Shown here one piece after another: positions 35,791 through 45,869 of a stretch of DNA of 45,869 nucleotides; within the stretch, counting starts at the first letter, position 1; each line of letters opens with the position of its first letter. The stretch covers positions 5,260,214 to 5,306,082 of the forward strand of contig CM022668.1 of assembly GCA_012295275.1 (NCBI GenBank), written 5' to 3'. The translations under genes and the position numbers were made by a program. The notes under the pieces were generated by a model. The model was given only the letters and a program-made list of their open reading frames with translations, ran no database searches and was not told where the DNA came from. The DNA is from Chrysomallon squamiferum (Eukaryota > Mollusca > Gastropoda > Neomphalida > Peltospiridae).

Positions 35791-37218
35791 TTATTTTCAT
35801 AATAATAATAACAAATATTGAAATTTTAACAATATATCATACAGTAAAAGTAGGTTTATACTTTTTATTATACATATATTTTTACAATGAAATAAGTTTT
35901 TGGATTTCATTTAAAAGATATAAACATCAGGACAGCAAAAAGAATTGTTATTTTTGGCGAAATTAATCACTACAAACTGTATACACTTATAGATAATACT
36001 CATTTACAACAAAATAATATAAATATATTTTTTATATTTAAATATAAATAAATAAGATATAATAAAAAGACGTTGAGTCATTTTCTAACAACAAACTGTG
36101 CATAAGGATGTTTTACTGTTTAAACTGCTTTATTAATTTGTTGTTTAAGGTTGTTTTTTTATGTTTTTTTCTTGGTTTTTTTAAAATAAGAAAATGAATA
36201 CATTTCTGAGCTGTGAAGAGATAAAATCCAAAGTTAAAGTGAAAGCATTTTTCTGAGATTTTTTCTGGTGTGCTTTTCAAATTTGCTCATTTACATAATT
36301 TTTCTTCTTCTTTATCATTAGTATTTATTTCTCTTCTCTGGTGTTCGTTCAATAAATGTATTTTATTGTTATTTGAATTACATGCTTTAGGCGCATTTAT
36401 AAAAAGAACAAAACAAAACAATAAAAAAGAAAAAAACAACCCAACAACAAACACACAAAACCCCCCAGGAAAACGAGGAAATCAAATAATACACCAATAC
36501 ATATATAAATTAATACATATTTTTATCTTAATTAACATAATGCAATAAAGTAAATTAAACAGGTCTTTACGAGAATTGTTTAGTAACTGTAGTTAACTGA
36601 AACAAACTGATAACATAACTGACCCGTGTGCCATACATGATTGACAGCTGGTATTGACCGATGACTAACGAGCATGCGTGCATCATCATTTGTCGGCCAT
36701 TAAACAAACAGGTAGTTAGACAACAATGAATCGTTTGTGTTATTGAACGCGTGCGGAAGTCTAACCACAGTCGTAGTAAAGAGATGTGTAACAGCGATGA
36801 TCGCTATCCGGAACGAATAGTTGTGTAAAATTCCTGTCTTTTCCAAAGCCAGAATGAAATTTATAAAAGCCTGAAATCTATTAGTTTATACGGAAGGCCA
36901 CAGGACACCTGAATCCATTTTATTAGTAATAAAAATTTGCCCTTTCGATATTCGAAGACACAGTAAATGTTTTGATATAAAACTGATTCCAAGTGCATAA
37001 CGACATGTCACTTTACATACAGTTCACTGTACAATAAAAACAATTTATATATACTTTTCTGACATAAGGTATATATTTTTTTCTGACATAAAATATATAT
37101 TTTTTTCTAACATAATTTTTTTTTTTTTTCTGACTACATACAGGAAAAAATAGAATTATTTAATTTCATGCAACAAACAGTACTAAAATTATAAATGAAA
37201 GTTAACAGAATTAATAAA

Positions 37219-37249
<31 letters not shown>

Positions 37250-38819
37250 GGTAAAATAAATTTATGAATAAAACAGCTGTTAAAATTTAATTAAAATAAC
37301 TGTTACCACTTCTTTATTGGAATAAAAATGTAAGAAGTGAAAAAGAAAAAAGAAAAGAGAAATAAGACAAAAAGAAAAAGAGAAATAAGAAATCAAAACT
37401 TTCGAATTATTCATACAGTATTAACCTGTCTGTCATTGTTTTCATGGATGGAAATGCTAAGTTTTTAAAATTTTCTGCTATTTAAAAGAATAGTTAAAAC
37501 TGTTCAAGTGACCTATAAGGCTGGAGATGTATTAATTCAATAACTGAATGAGAAAAATATATCACTTAGTTATTATATCCGTTGTGTATATATTTACAAT
37601 AAATATCTCATTAAAATAAGCAAAGTACACTTGTTGAAAATGATTAATGTATAGGGAAGTAACATTGTTACTTTATATTTATTATTTTGTATATGATCAC
37701 CATAAATAACACAGTTTAAAAAATATTAAAACTAGATTAAATGAACAAACATTATTATTTTACCTGTTTGCTTACCTTTAAAGAAAACAAAACAAATGTA
37801 AAAAATTAATATAACCAAATTATAAAAAAAGAAAAAGAAAGAAAGAAAGAAAATAAAAAACCCAGTCACAATGAAAACAGTAACTACTTTTGTCAAAGAC
37901 CTAATATAATGATTTCATCATGGATAAACATTATTACAAGAATAAAGACTAAGAAAAACAGAAAACATCTTATATAAAAATAATAAAAAATCAGAGAAAA
38001 GTAACAAAGGCAGAATCTGGACTGTAATGTCCAGCTATAAGTTTGCATAAGCAGAAATTGTTTTACTTCTGATGTATTTCACATGACAAAACTCATTGAC
38101 AACACACAACTTAAACACCAACTGTTTCTCTTTTAAAGTGTTTATTTAACAGTGTTTCCTTTGATAACGTGTACACAGTATGTAAAAAACAAAATCAGTT
38201 GATTAAGTAAATAAAAATTTAAAAAAAACAAGATTAAACAGAAATAAATAAATAAATAGATAAATGTAATAAAAATAACGTATATACTGGTGATGATTTG
38301 CTTAAGTTAATAAATTCTTAATAAAATTTGATCAGAATGTATTTTTTCTTTCGACTAATTTTGTAATTCGTAGAAAAAAAAACTGACTATAAGAATTTTA
38401 AAAAAATGTATAATTCGGTTACCTCCCTTTTGGTGTCGGAGTTAACTTTGCTGTGCTGAGAGGTCAGTTTGGTTAGAATCCAGATTTTATAATTATGATT
38501 TTGAAAATTTCAGCATTTGCATTTTGTAAACACAACATTTTATTATTTATTACATCTTTAAAATGTTCTAAATTTTTATTTTTTGTTTATGCAATTGCTC
38601 GAACAAAATACAAATTAAATAACAAAAAAAGAAAGTAAACAATAAATGATAATAATCACTATAAGTATTTAAAAATAGAAGAAAAAATGCAACAAATATA
38701 ATTTATAATTATGCAAAAAATATCAAAAAAAACATCTTCAGTGATGAAAATAGTGATGTCGGTGATTATGACAAAATGTTAAGTATATGTTTCTGTACTG
38801 CTGTTTATTTATAAACAGA

Positions 38820-39066
38820 ATATAAATCATAAAGTTTTTATTGTTCAAAAAGAAGAGAAAGAATTACCACTTCGGATCCAAGTTTGTAATAGTAAAAAAG
38901 AAAAAAACACACAAAACAAACATATATATATATATATATATAAAAATAAATAAAAAAATAAATAAATAACAATACAAATAAATACAATATAATAAATATT
39001 AAACAAACAAGAACGCAAACAAGTAAATAAATAATATAAAGAATAACCAACCATCCAACTAACCAA
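38820..39066 (-). pseudogene. Truncated copy of chitinase intron 1 region
   Basis: The sequence matches 33550-33960 of copy 1 (for example CCACTT(C/T)GGATCCAAGTTTG and the AAC/AAAT-rich intron tract ending CCAACCATCCAACTAACCAA). It stops before the signal-peptide exon, which is missing here. The frames seen on the minus strand are intron-derived and low-complexity. Confidence 0.55.
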
Positions 39067-39284
39067 AGAAAAAATTAAATAAATTTATAAAAGTAAAGAA
39101 GAAAAACAGTTGCTCTGAAGTAAGTTGTTGATTTTATTATTTATTTATTTATTTATTTATTTATTATAGTTTATCTGTCTCTCTCTCTCTCAAAACATAA
39201 ATTACCAACTATAATTATTAGTAGTAATGTATGTATATCAGGTACAACAAAAATGTTGTTGTTTTCGTAACCTTTGGTGGACTT

Positions 39285-40231
39285 TTTTTATTTTGTTAAT
39301 GATCTTAATTTTGTTAATAAAGCTAACAGTATAATCACGAGTTACGCGCCATCAATTACTTTCTTTACGCTACGGTGCTGTTGGATTGTTGAAACCGATT
39401 TCACCTCCGACTTAAGAAATTATAAATATAATTGATTCAAAGACAGAATATTTATGCTTGCCACTACTGTGGACTGGCAGGTAAACGTTTCATAGTCTAA
39501 TACAATCAGTTATTGTAAGAGCTTTAGGTGGTTTTGATTTTAATGAGTTAGTCACTGAACAGAAGTATCGTAAAACGGAATGAAATCGTTTAATAGTTCA
39601 ATTTAAAGTTTAAGTGTTTTGGAAATCAGTAAGATACAATAATAGTTTTCACTTTTGATTATTCATAAATAACATACATACTTGACTTATACTAGCAGAT
39701 ACTTTTCAAACAAATATTTTAAAATAAAATTAATAACTCAATACTTTTTTCATAGCTATGTTTTAAGAAGTAACTTCCATATCAGTAAACAATATTTGAT
39801 TATTTGATGTAAAAGAAACAACAAATAGACGAGTATTTGAGAAACAAAATTTAATTTAGTCAGCAAACTACCAAGGTTTGGTATATGGTTGGATATAAAT
39901 TGTACTGAAAATTAATGACTGCTGTCTGTTTAGTTCTTATGATGACATTGTCACATTACCCCAGTCACTCACTGGGAAACAAAACTATACTGAATGCTAA
40001 CACTGATGTTTGCTTACAAAGTTCCAGATGTGAAAACATATAATATACATTTTACTCATCAGCTCAGTTATTTAATTGTTTTTAAATACCTGTAGCGACA
40101 CAGTGTTTCGTTGTCTGATCAATGTAATAATCAGCTGTTCTCAGGTGTGACTTAATTTAAACTCTGTGTACAGTTTTTTTTTTTTCAAGAAAAGAACTGT
40201 ATACCCTGTGTCTAATAAATGAGAAACAAAA
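39285..40231 (+). repeat. Orphan copy of the caspase-gene 5' flank (unit 3), ending at the start codon
   Basis: The untranslated-exon donor is conserved (exon end 39480). The match to gene B continues through the exon leader (CCCTGTGTCTAATAAAT, GAGAAACAAAA) and stops at about 40231, the position of the ATG in genes A and B. The acceptor is weakened (TTTTCAAG). A further scrap of the same intron (about 40255-40360) follows. A truncated gene 5' end without coding sequence. Confidence 0.7.
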
Positions 40232-40899
40232 ATATGAAGGTGCGTTAATTGTAAGAATTAATTCTTTCTTATGATGATATTGTCAGATATTTTCCAGAGT
40301 CACTGTCTGGGAAACAAAAATATACTAAATGCTAAAGCTGTGAAAACATATAATATAGATTTGTTATTTTCTATAGTTGTTAATTCTGAATATATCTGTT
40401 GTTTTCTAAGCATTTAAAACATACTAAAGACAGTTCATTGTGATCCTACAGGAGATAATATCTTCTGTATTAACACCTGCAAAATGCAGCAGCATTCATT
40501 TAAATAATAACAAATATTGAAATTTTAACATTTATCATACAGTAAAAGTATGTTTATACTTTTTGTTATATATATATTTTTACAACAAATAAGTTTTCGT
40601 AACATTTTGGACATTATTTCAGTCCGTAACTATACAAACCTAATTGTGATCAATGTGATAGTGATGTTATACTGAATCTGTATTTTCCTGGAAACTGTAG
40701 GAAAATCAAAAAGTGCTGAATCAGGAATTCGGGGAAAACCTTTACTTTTATTTAGAATTTTTCCTAACTGGTTTGTCTAATCAGTAACCTACAACTCATG
40801 TGAGTCGCTAATAGAACAGACAACCAATCATACCCACACAAAAAAAAAAAACAAAAAAAAACCATACATTTTTATTTTTTATTTTCGTTAATGATCCAT

Positions 40900-41258
40900 A
40901 TTCAGTACAAATAAAACCTTTAGCTAACAGTACCAACACCAGTTACTCGCCACGAACTGCGCATGCTTTCGCTAAGCTACGGTGCTGTTCGATTGTTGCA
41001 AACCGGTTTTTATTTCTCACAGTTTGAAACGTACATTTTCAAGAAAGCGTCATTCTCTATGTTTTCTGGTTTTAGCCCAGACAATCATCAGCAACCGGTT
41101 TTGGCTGCCAGGTATCTTGACATTACAAACGAACAGGGATTTAAGCAAGGGAAAATCCCTTTTTGGAAAGTCGTGGAAGGGACTGTGCTGATCAAGTTAT
41201 AAATATAATTCCACTGAAGGATAGAATATTTAAGCTTGTACTAGCTGTGGACTGGTAG
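40900..41258 (+). promoter_or_regulatory. 5' flank and probable untranslated first exon of gene B
   Basis: Homologous to 18900-19257 and the orphan units. It contains the conserved block around TGTTCGATTGTTGCAAACCG and ends in GGACTGGTAG followed by GTAAAAG (donor at 41259). The coding exon acceptor is CTTTTTTCCAG, with the exon from 42029. A 79-codon frame at 40963-41202 lies inside this leader and is not conserved in the other copies, so it is not called as a gene. Confidence 0.45.
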
Positions 41259-42069
41259 GTAAAAGCGTAACGTAGTTTAAAAGAATCAATTATTGTCTAA
41301 AAACAACCAGTTATTGTCTTAAAACAACGTGTTAATGTTATTAACATTGTGACAGTGTTAGGTTTCGTTGATTTTAATGAGTCGGTCATGGAACAAATAC
41401 GAAACGAAATGAAATCGTTATTTCAGACGTTTTTAAAACTTTAACTTAAACGTTAAACTATTTCAGCAGTCATTGAGTTTGAACTTAAGTTTTCTCTTTT
41501 GATTAATAATAAATAATATACGTACTTCATTAATAGTTACTTTTCCCAAAACATATTTTTAAATATAATTAATTATTCATTACTGTTGCTTTTTATTGAT
41601 CGGTTTTAACAAGTACCTTCCCATATCTGTAAGGAATATTTGATTATTGATGGTAATAACAATAACAACAACAACAAAAAATAGTCCAGTACTCGATAAA
41701 CAAAATTTTGTCCGTAAATTACCAAGGTTTGGTATATGGTTGGATATAAATTGTAATTAAAATTAATGACTGCTGTCTGTTTACTTCATATGCTGACATT
41801 GTCAGATATTTTCCACAATCACTGTCTAGGAAGCAAAACTATACTAAATGCTAAGACTGATGCTTGCTTACAGATGTGAAAACATATAACATACATCTTA
41901 TTATCACCCCAATTTTTTATTTTATAAAAATATCCGTATGCCCACAAGGAGTCTGTGAAAGTAAATATAATGATCAGTTGTTCATTGGTGTGACTTAATT
42001 TAAACTGTGTCTGTATCCTTTTTTCCAGACAAGAACTACATACCCTGTGTCTAATAAATAAGAAACAAA

Positions 42070-45000
42070 ATGTCTAACGCTTTCCGAATGGATGCAGAGG
42101 ACGAGGGAGGTGTTGATTTCAGATGTGTACTACTTAAAGTTGATGGTGACCTGCACAAGGAGGACATTGATTCTCTGAAATTCTTGTGTCGCGACTTTGC
42201 TCCATTGAGTCGACTGGAACATATAAAGAACGGAACTGAACTGTTCAGCCTTCTTGAGAAAACAGGCCAACTGAAAGAAACAAATAAGTCGGTTTTGGCC
42301 GAGATGTTAAAACGTATTATGAGGTTAGATCTGGTGGAAACATTGCAGGTTGATGAGAAAGAACTGGATAGATATCTGTCTGTGAGTGGATCACATTTTT
42401 CAGCATACAGAAATTTACTTCTTGATCTTTCTGATGAAATTGGTGAAGAGGACTTGCATAAGTTGTTGTTTTTTTCTGGAGACATTCCTAGAGCAAAGCA
42501 ACAAAAGATTCACAGTGTGCTGGATTTTTTTCTCATTCTTGAACAGATGAAAAAAATTAGTCCTGAAAATGTTAAAATTTTGGAAGGTTCTCTTAAGCAG
42601 ATAGGAAGATTAGATTTAGTAGAAAAAATAAAGAACTTCAAACAGAAGATGAATGTAAATATAACCTCTACAGTGGATCAGTCAGCTGTGATTAGGACTG
42701 CAAATAAACCTGAAGAACCAAAACACCTTCCAAAACAAAAGATACAAGTAGTCTATCCCAGTGAGCCAACAAAGCCTGGTAGGACAACAGAGAGGGCTGT
42801 ACCAAAGACTCCTCAACCAACACAAAGTCCTCCTTCAGAACCAGGTAAAAAAAAAAAAAAAAAAAAACCCAAAACCTTCTTAAATGACCCAAGAATCATG
42901 TATTGTAAATTCTTATTTTCACAAAACTAAAAAATAAAGAAAAAAGATAAAAGCAGTGTAATAATATTCCTGTAAATGATCAGATTACATTGGTGTTTCT
43001 GTAATTTATTCTCAAGGATTTCCATATTTTAACTTATGTTATTAGTTTTATCAATTATTTAAACTTTTCTATTATTTATTATGTCTTCAACAATTTCAAC
43101 ATTACTAATAAACAAAATAATACCACAATAAAATGGAAAATGTCAACATCTATAATTAATCAGTGTAATTACTTTTATTCAAATACTTTATTATTAGCAA
43201 ACATTTATCACCAGTAAACTAATAAAATCAATAATATATAAATATGTATTTATACTTTTTGTTTGCATTTCAAAATATTCACTTTAAATTGAAATGCTTA
43301 CTTTTACTTCCTTTTATTAATTAAGTTTCTTATTTTTATTTTTTCTTCAGTATTATGTGTGAAATTTGTAGATCTGTATTTAAGTAGTGATTCCCTGGTT
43401 TCTTTTCTGAATTAAACAATTAATCCTTTTGACATGTTTTCACTTACATAGAACATTTAGATCTGTATTTAAGTAGTGATTCCCTGGTTTCTTTTCTGAA
43501 TTAAACAATTAATCCTTTTGACATGTTTTCACTTACATAGAACATTTAGATCTGTATTTAAGTAGTGATTCCCTGGTTTCTTTTCTGAATTAAACAATTA
43601 ATCCTTTTGACATGTTTTCACTTACAAGAACATTTAGATCTGTATTTAAGTAGTGATTCCCTGGTTTCTTTTCTGAATTAAACAATTAATCCTTTTGACA
43701 TGTTTTCACTTACATAGAACATTCTACTTACAAAGATCAGGGACTGTCTTTAGTTATCTCTTTCTTTTTTTTTTCTTTCTTTTGTTAATTATTTGTCTAT
43801 TTATCGATTACATTTTGTTCATTATTCATTCATTGATTCATTCATCATGATTATAATTATTATCATTCGATTCATTGTCATCATTGTATTATTATTATTT
43901 TTATCATATTTTATGTTTATGTTAAATTTTTAATTATTCATTATTGTTTGATTCATTTCTCATATATATCTATATATATAAATGTATTTTTTTTTCAGCT
44001 ATACCTGATACACTAATCCATGATATTGCTCTGCATATATCAAACATGCAGTTCTTTGCCCTTGGAACCCAGTTGAATATTCCTGACTTAACACTACAAG
44101 ATTTGAGTCAGTATCACCATTCACCTCTCGACAGAAATACTAACATGATGAAACTGTGGCTCCAAATGATAAATAGCACTCATGATAGAAAAAAGATAAT
44201 AAGAGATTTGTCCAAGGCCATGAGGAACTGTGAAATGACACAAACAGCAGCAGCACTGGAAAACATTTGGAATACAAGGTAATGTTTTAGTTTGAAGTAA
44301 ATCAGCTCTCTGAAAACACAAAACAGTTGGCAAATATTCTAGAGTTCAGAGAGTGTAAAGTTTAAGCTATTTCAGTGTCATTACCATTATCCCTCAAGAT
44401 TTGATCACAAACTTTCATTCACCAGTAACTGTTTTTCTTTAATGATTTTTATGTCTCCTGTTACATTTTATGTTTATATATCATTGTGTGTGTCTGTTTT
44501 TATCTATTTTTAAAAGTTCTATCTGCTGTTTTATCTTTTTTTTTAATGAAAATATTTTGGTTTCAGATCCTGAGATCAACAGAAGAGAACAAAGGACACA
44601 TGAAGCTAACAGAACAGGTAATTGTACATTTTATAAATTTTTCATTGCTTTCAGAGAAATTTATTTTTCTAATAATGAAGCACAGAATAAGAAGATTATT
44701 TGAGATTTGTTACTTTTTTAAACAATGTTTTCACTTACATGGAACATTCTAATTCCAAAAATCAGCAAATTATCTTTATTTTTCTTTTTTCTGTTTGTCT
44801 ATTTATTTACTACATTTTGTTCTTTGCTCATTCATTCATCATCGTTATATTATTATTATTATTATTATATTTGTTAATTTATTAAATTTTCTTAATATTT
44901 GTTTATTTTTTCAATCCTTTTTTCATATTTTGTTTTTTCATTTTAACTCTTTTTTTCAGATTTGAAATAGTTAAACTTTTTTAGGAGTCATTACCAAAAT

Positions 45001-45869
45001 TCCGTCTGCTGTTTTTTATTTTTTATGAAAATATTTTGGTTTCAGATCCTGAGATCAGCATTACAGAACGAAGAGCAGATGAAGCTACCACAACAGGTAA
45101 ATATACATTTTATTAATTTTAAATTGCTGTGGAACAACATTTTTTTCTAATAAAGATCAGAATAAAAATATATTTTTCTAATAACGAAGAAGAGAATAAG
45201 AAGACATTTGAAACTTTGTTACTTTTTAAACAGTCAGTATAAATGTGTTTACATCGAATTAATTGTTTTTTCAGTCTAAATACTTTTATTCAAATACTAT
45301 GTTATTAGCAAACATTTATCACCAGTAAACTGATAAAATCAGTAATTTATAAATATGTATACAAAATGTATTTAAACTATTTATTTGCATTTGTGTGAGT
45401 GTTTTATTTATGTGTGTGTGGAATGTTTATTTATGTCGAAAGTTCTATCTGCTGTTTTTATTTTTTATGAAAATATGTTTCAGACCCTGAGATCAGCATA
45501 AGAGAACAAAGGACCCATGAAGCTAACAGAATAGGTAATTATACATTTTATAAATTTTTCATTGCTTTTAGAGAAATTTGTTTTTCTAATAATGAAGTAC
45601 AGAATAAGAACATATTTGAGATTTTGTTACTTTTTAAATAGAAAGTATAAAGCTGTTTACTTCCAGTTGATTTTATTATTTATTTTTGGAGGCCAATCTT
45701 TTCTATTTAAAATATACGAGAAACTTTGTATTACCACAGGTCAAGTAAACTTAAACATTTAACATAAAGTTAATCTGACCATAATATTGACATGTAATAT
45801 TGCTAGTCAACAACACTCGAATTTAATAATAAAGGTAATTTATTTCTGGTACTTTTTCCATATGGCTTG
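42070..45869 (+). CDS. Caspase-8-like paralogue (gene B): DED-DED-DD, frameshifted after the death domain; 3' end outside window
   Basis: Exons seen: 42070-42844, 43999-44278, 44567-44617, 45046-45096, 45484-45534. Exon 1 has the same length as in gene A (775 bp) and encodes two DEDs with about 37 substitutions in 258 residues. The death-domain exon is 280 bp rather than 288: near its end a 2-bp and a 6-bp loss shift the frame. Splicing to the next exon gives Arg-Ser-stop (353 residues), and reading into the intron also stops at once (TAA). The later mini-exons are open only in the original phase. Homology to gene A continues to the window end (matching up to about 23878), so caspase exons would be expected from about 270 bp beyond. 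Either a caspase-less adaptor or decoy protein, a gene expressed as caspase only when exon 2 is skipped, or an early pseudogene. Confidence 0.75.
43371..43723. repeat. 89-bp tandem repeat, four copies, in gene B intron
   Basis: GATCTGTATTTAAGTAGTGA starts at 43371, 43460, 43549 and 43637, giving units of 89, 89 and 88 bp that are almost identical. Gene A has a single diverged copy of this sequence in the same intron (about 22286-22360). The expansion is recent and specific to gene B. Confidence 0.93.
44567..45534 (+). other. Three duplicated linker mini-exons of gene B
   Basis: Exons 44567-44617, 45046-45096 and 45484-45534 are each 51 bp, phase 1-1. They encode DPEI(N/S) followed by a polar stretch ending in E-A-(N/T)-x-x-G. 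Each has the same acceptor context and donor. Exon number differs from gene A (two), showing gain or loss of whole mini-exons; each encodes 17 residues and any can be skipped without a frame change. Confidence 0.8.

Larger units (their letters stand above)
35786..40600. repeat. Segmental duplication, copy 2 (with the beginning of a third)
   Basis: The second copy of the 31.5-35.8 kb block. It includes the CpG patch (36650-36830), a T-rich stretch expanded at 37223-37249, a truncated chitinase intron-1 match (38820-39066) and another orphan caspase 5' flank (39285-40231). At about 40365 the beginning of a third copy (matching 31545 onward) starts and breaks off near 40600. No gene is supported in this interval. 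Confidence 0.75.

Noticed and set aside
40963-41202. 79-codon frame upstream of gene B
   Set aside because: It lies in the probable untranslated leader, and the homologous leader regions of gene A and the orphan units do not keep it open.
1-45869. CRISPR array, prokaryotic operon, rRNA or tRNA genes, viral or complete transposon genes
   Set aside because: The tandem repeats lack repeat-spacer structure, the genes are spliced eukaryotic ones, and I saw no tRNA or rRNA-like sequence or any transposase or reverse-transcriptase frame.

Overview
The window looks like AT-rich nuclear DNA of an invertebrate animal. It has spliced genes with GT-AG introns, very many microsatellites (AAT, GA, AAG, GAT, CA), low gene density and recent segmental duplications. 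The gene content (chitinase, death-effector-domain caspase, intronless DXD-type glycosyltransferases in tandem) and the base composition fit a lophotrochozoan, most likely a mollusc. That placement is inference; the species cannot be told from the sequence.

Layout. (1) 0-12 kb: two related single-exon genes on the minus strand (2407-4230 and 7992-9992) encode type II membrane proteins of the Gly_transf_sug / GT32-like DXD glycosyltransferase kind. Each has two copies of the fold, an N-terminal degenerate one and a C-terminal one. (2) 12.9-16.8 kb: a seven-exon minus-strand gene for a GH18 chitinase with an intact DxxDxDxE motif and a hydrophobic C-terminal tail. Exon phases join perfectly. 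(3) 16.9-21.0 kb: repeats, an inverted scrap of the chitinase signal-peptide exon, a conserved 5' flanking unit, and a broken copy of the last two chitinase exons. (4) 21.07-26.99 kb: a complete nine-coding-exon plus-strand gene (A) predicted to encode a 658-residue caspase-8-like protein with the order DED-DED-death domain-linker-caspase. (5) 27.2-40.8 kb: no convincing gene. A 1372-bp tandem array, then two long segmental copies (about 31.5-35.8 and 35.8-40.4 kb) that carry orphan copies of the caspase-gene 5' flank and of the chitinase first-exon region. (6) 40.9 kb to the window end: a second copy (B) of the caspase-like gene. Its DED and death-domain exons are present, but a net 8-bp loss in the death-domain exon puts a stop just after that domain. 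Its caspase exons, if any, lie beyond the window.

How the parts relate. The glycosyltransferases (Golgi), the chitinase (secreted or surface) and the caspase (cytosolic cell-death or immune signalling) are not an obvious pathway. What links the right two thirds of the window is duplication: chitinase and caspase pieces have been copied together. The most interesting object is the DED-DED-DD-caspase family. It unites adaptor (FADD-like) and protease (caspase-8-like) modules in one gene, places the death domain on a phase 1-1 exon, and has a neighbour that appears reduced to a caspase-less DED-DED-DD form.
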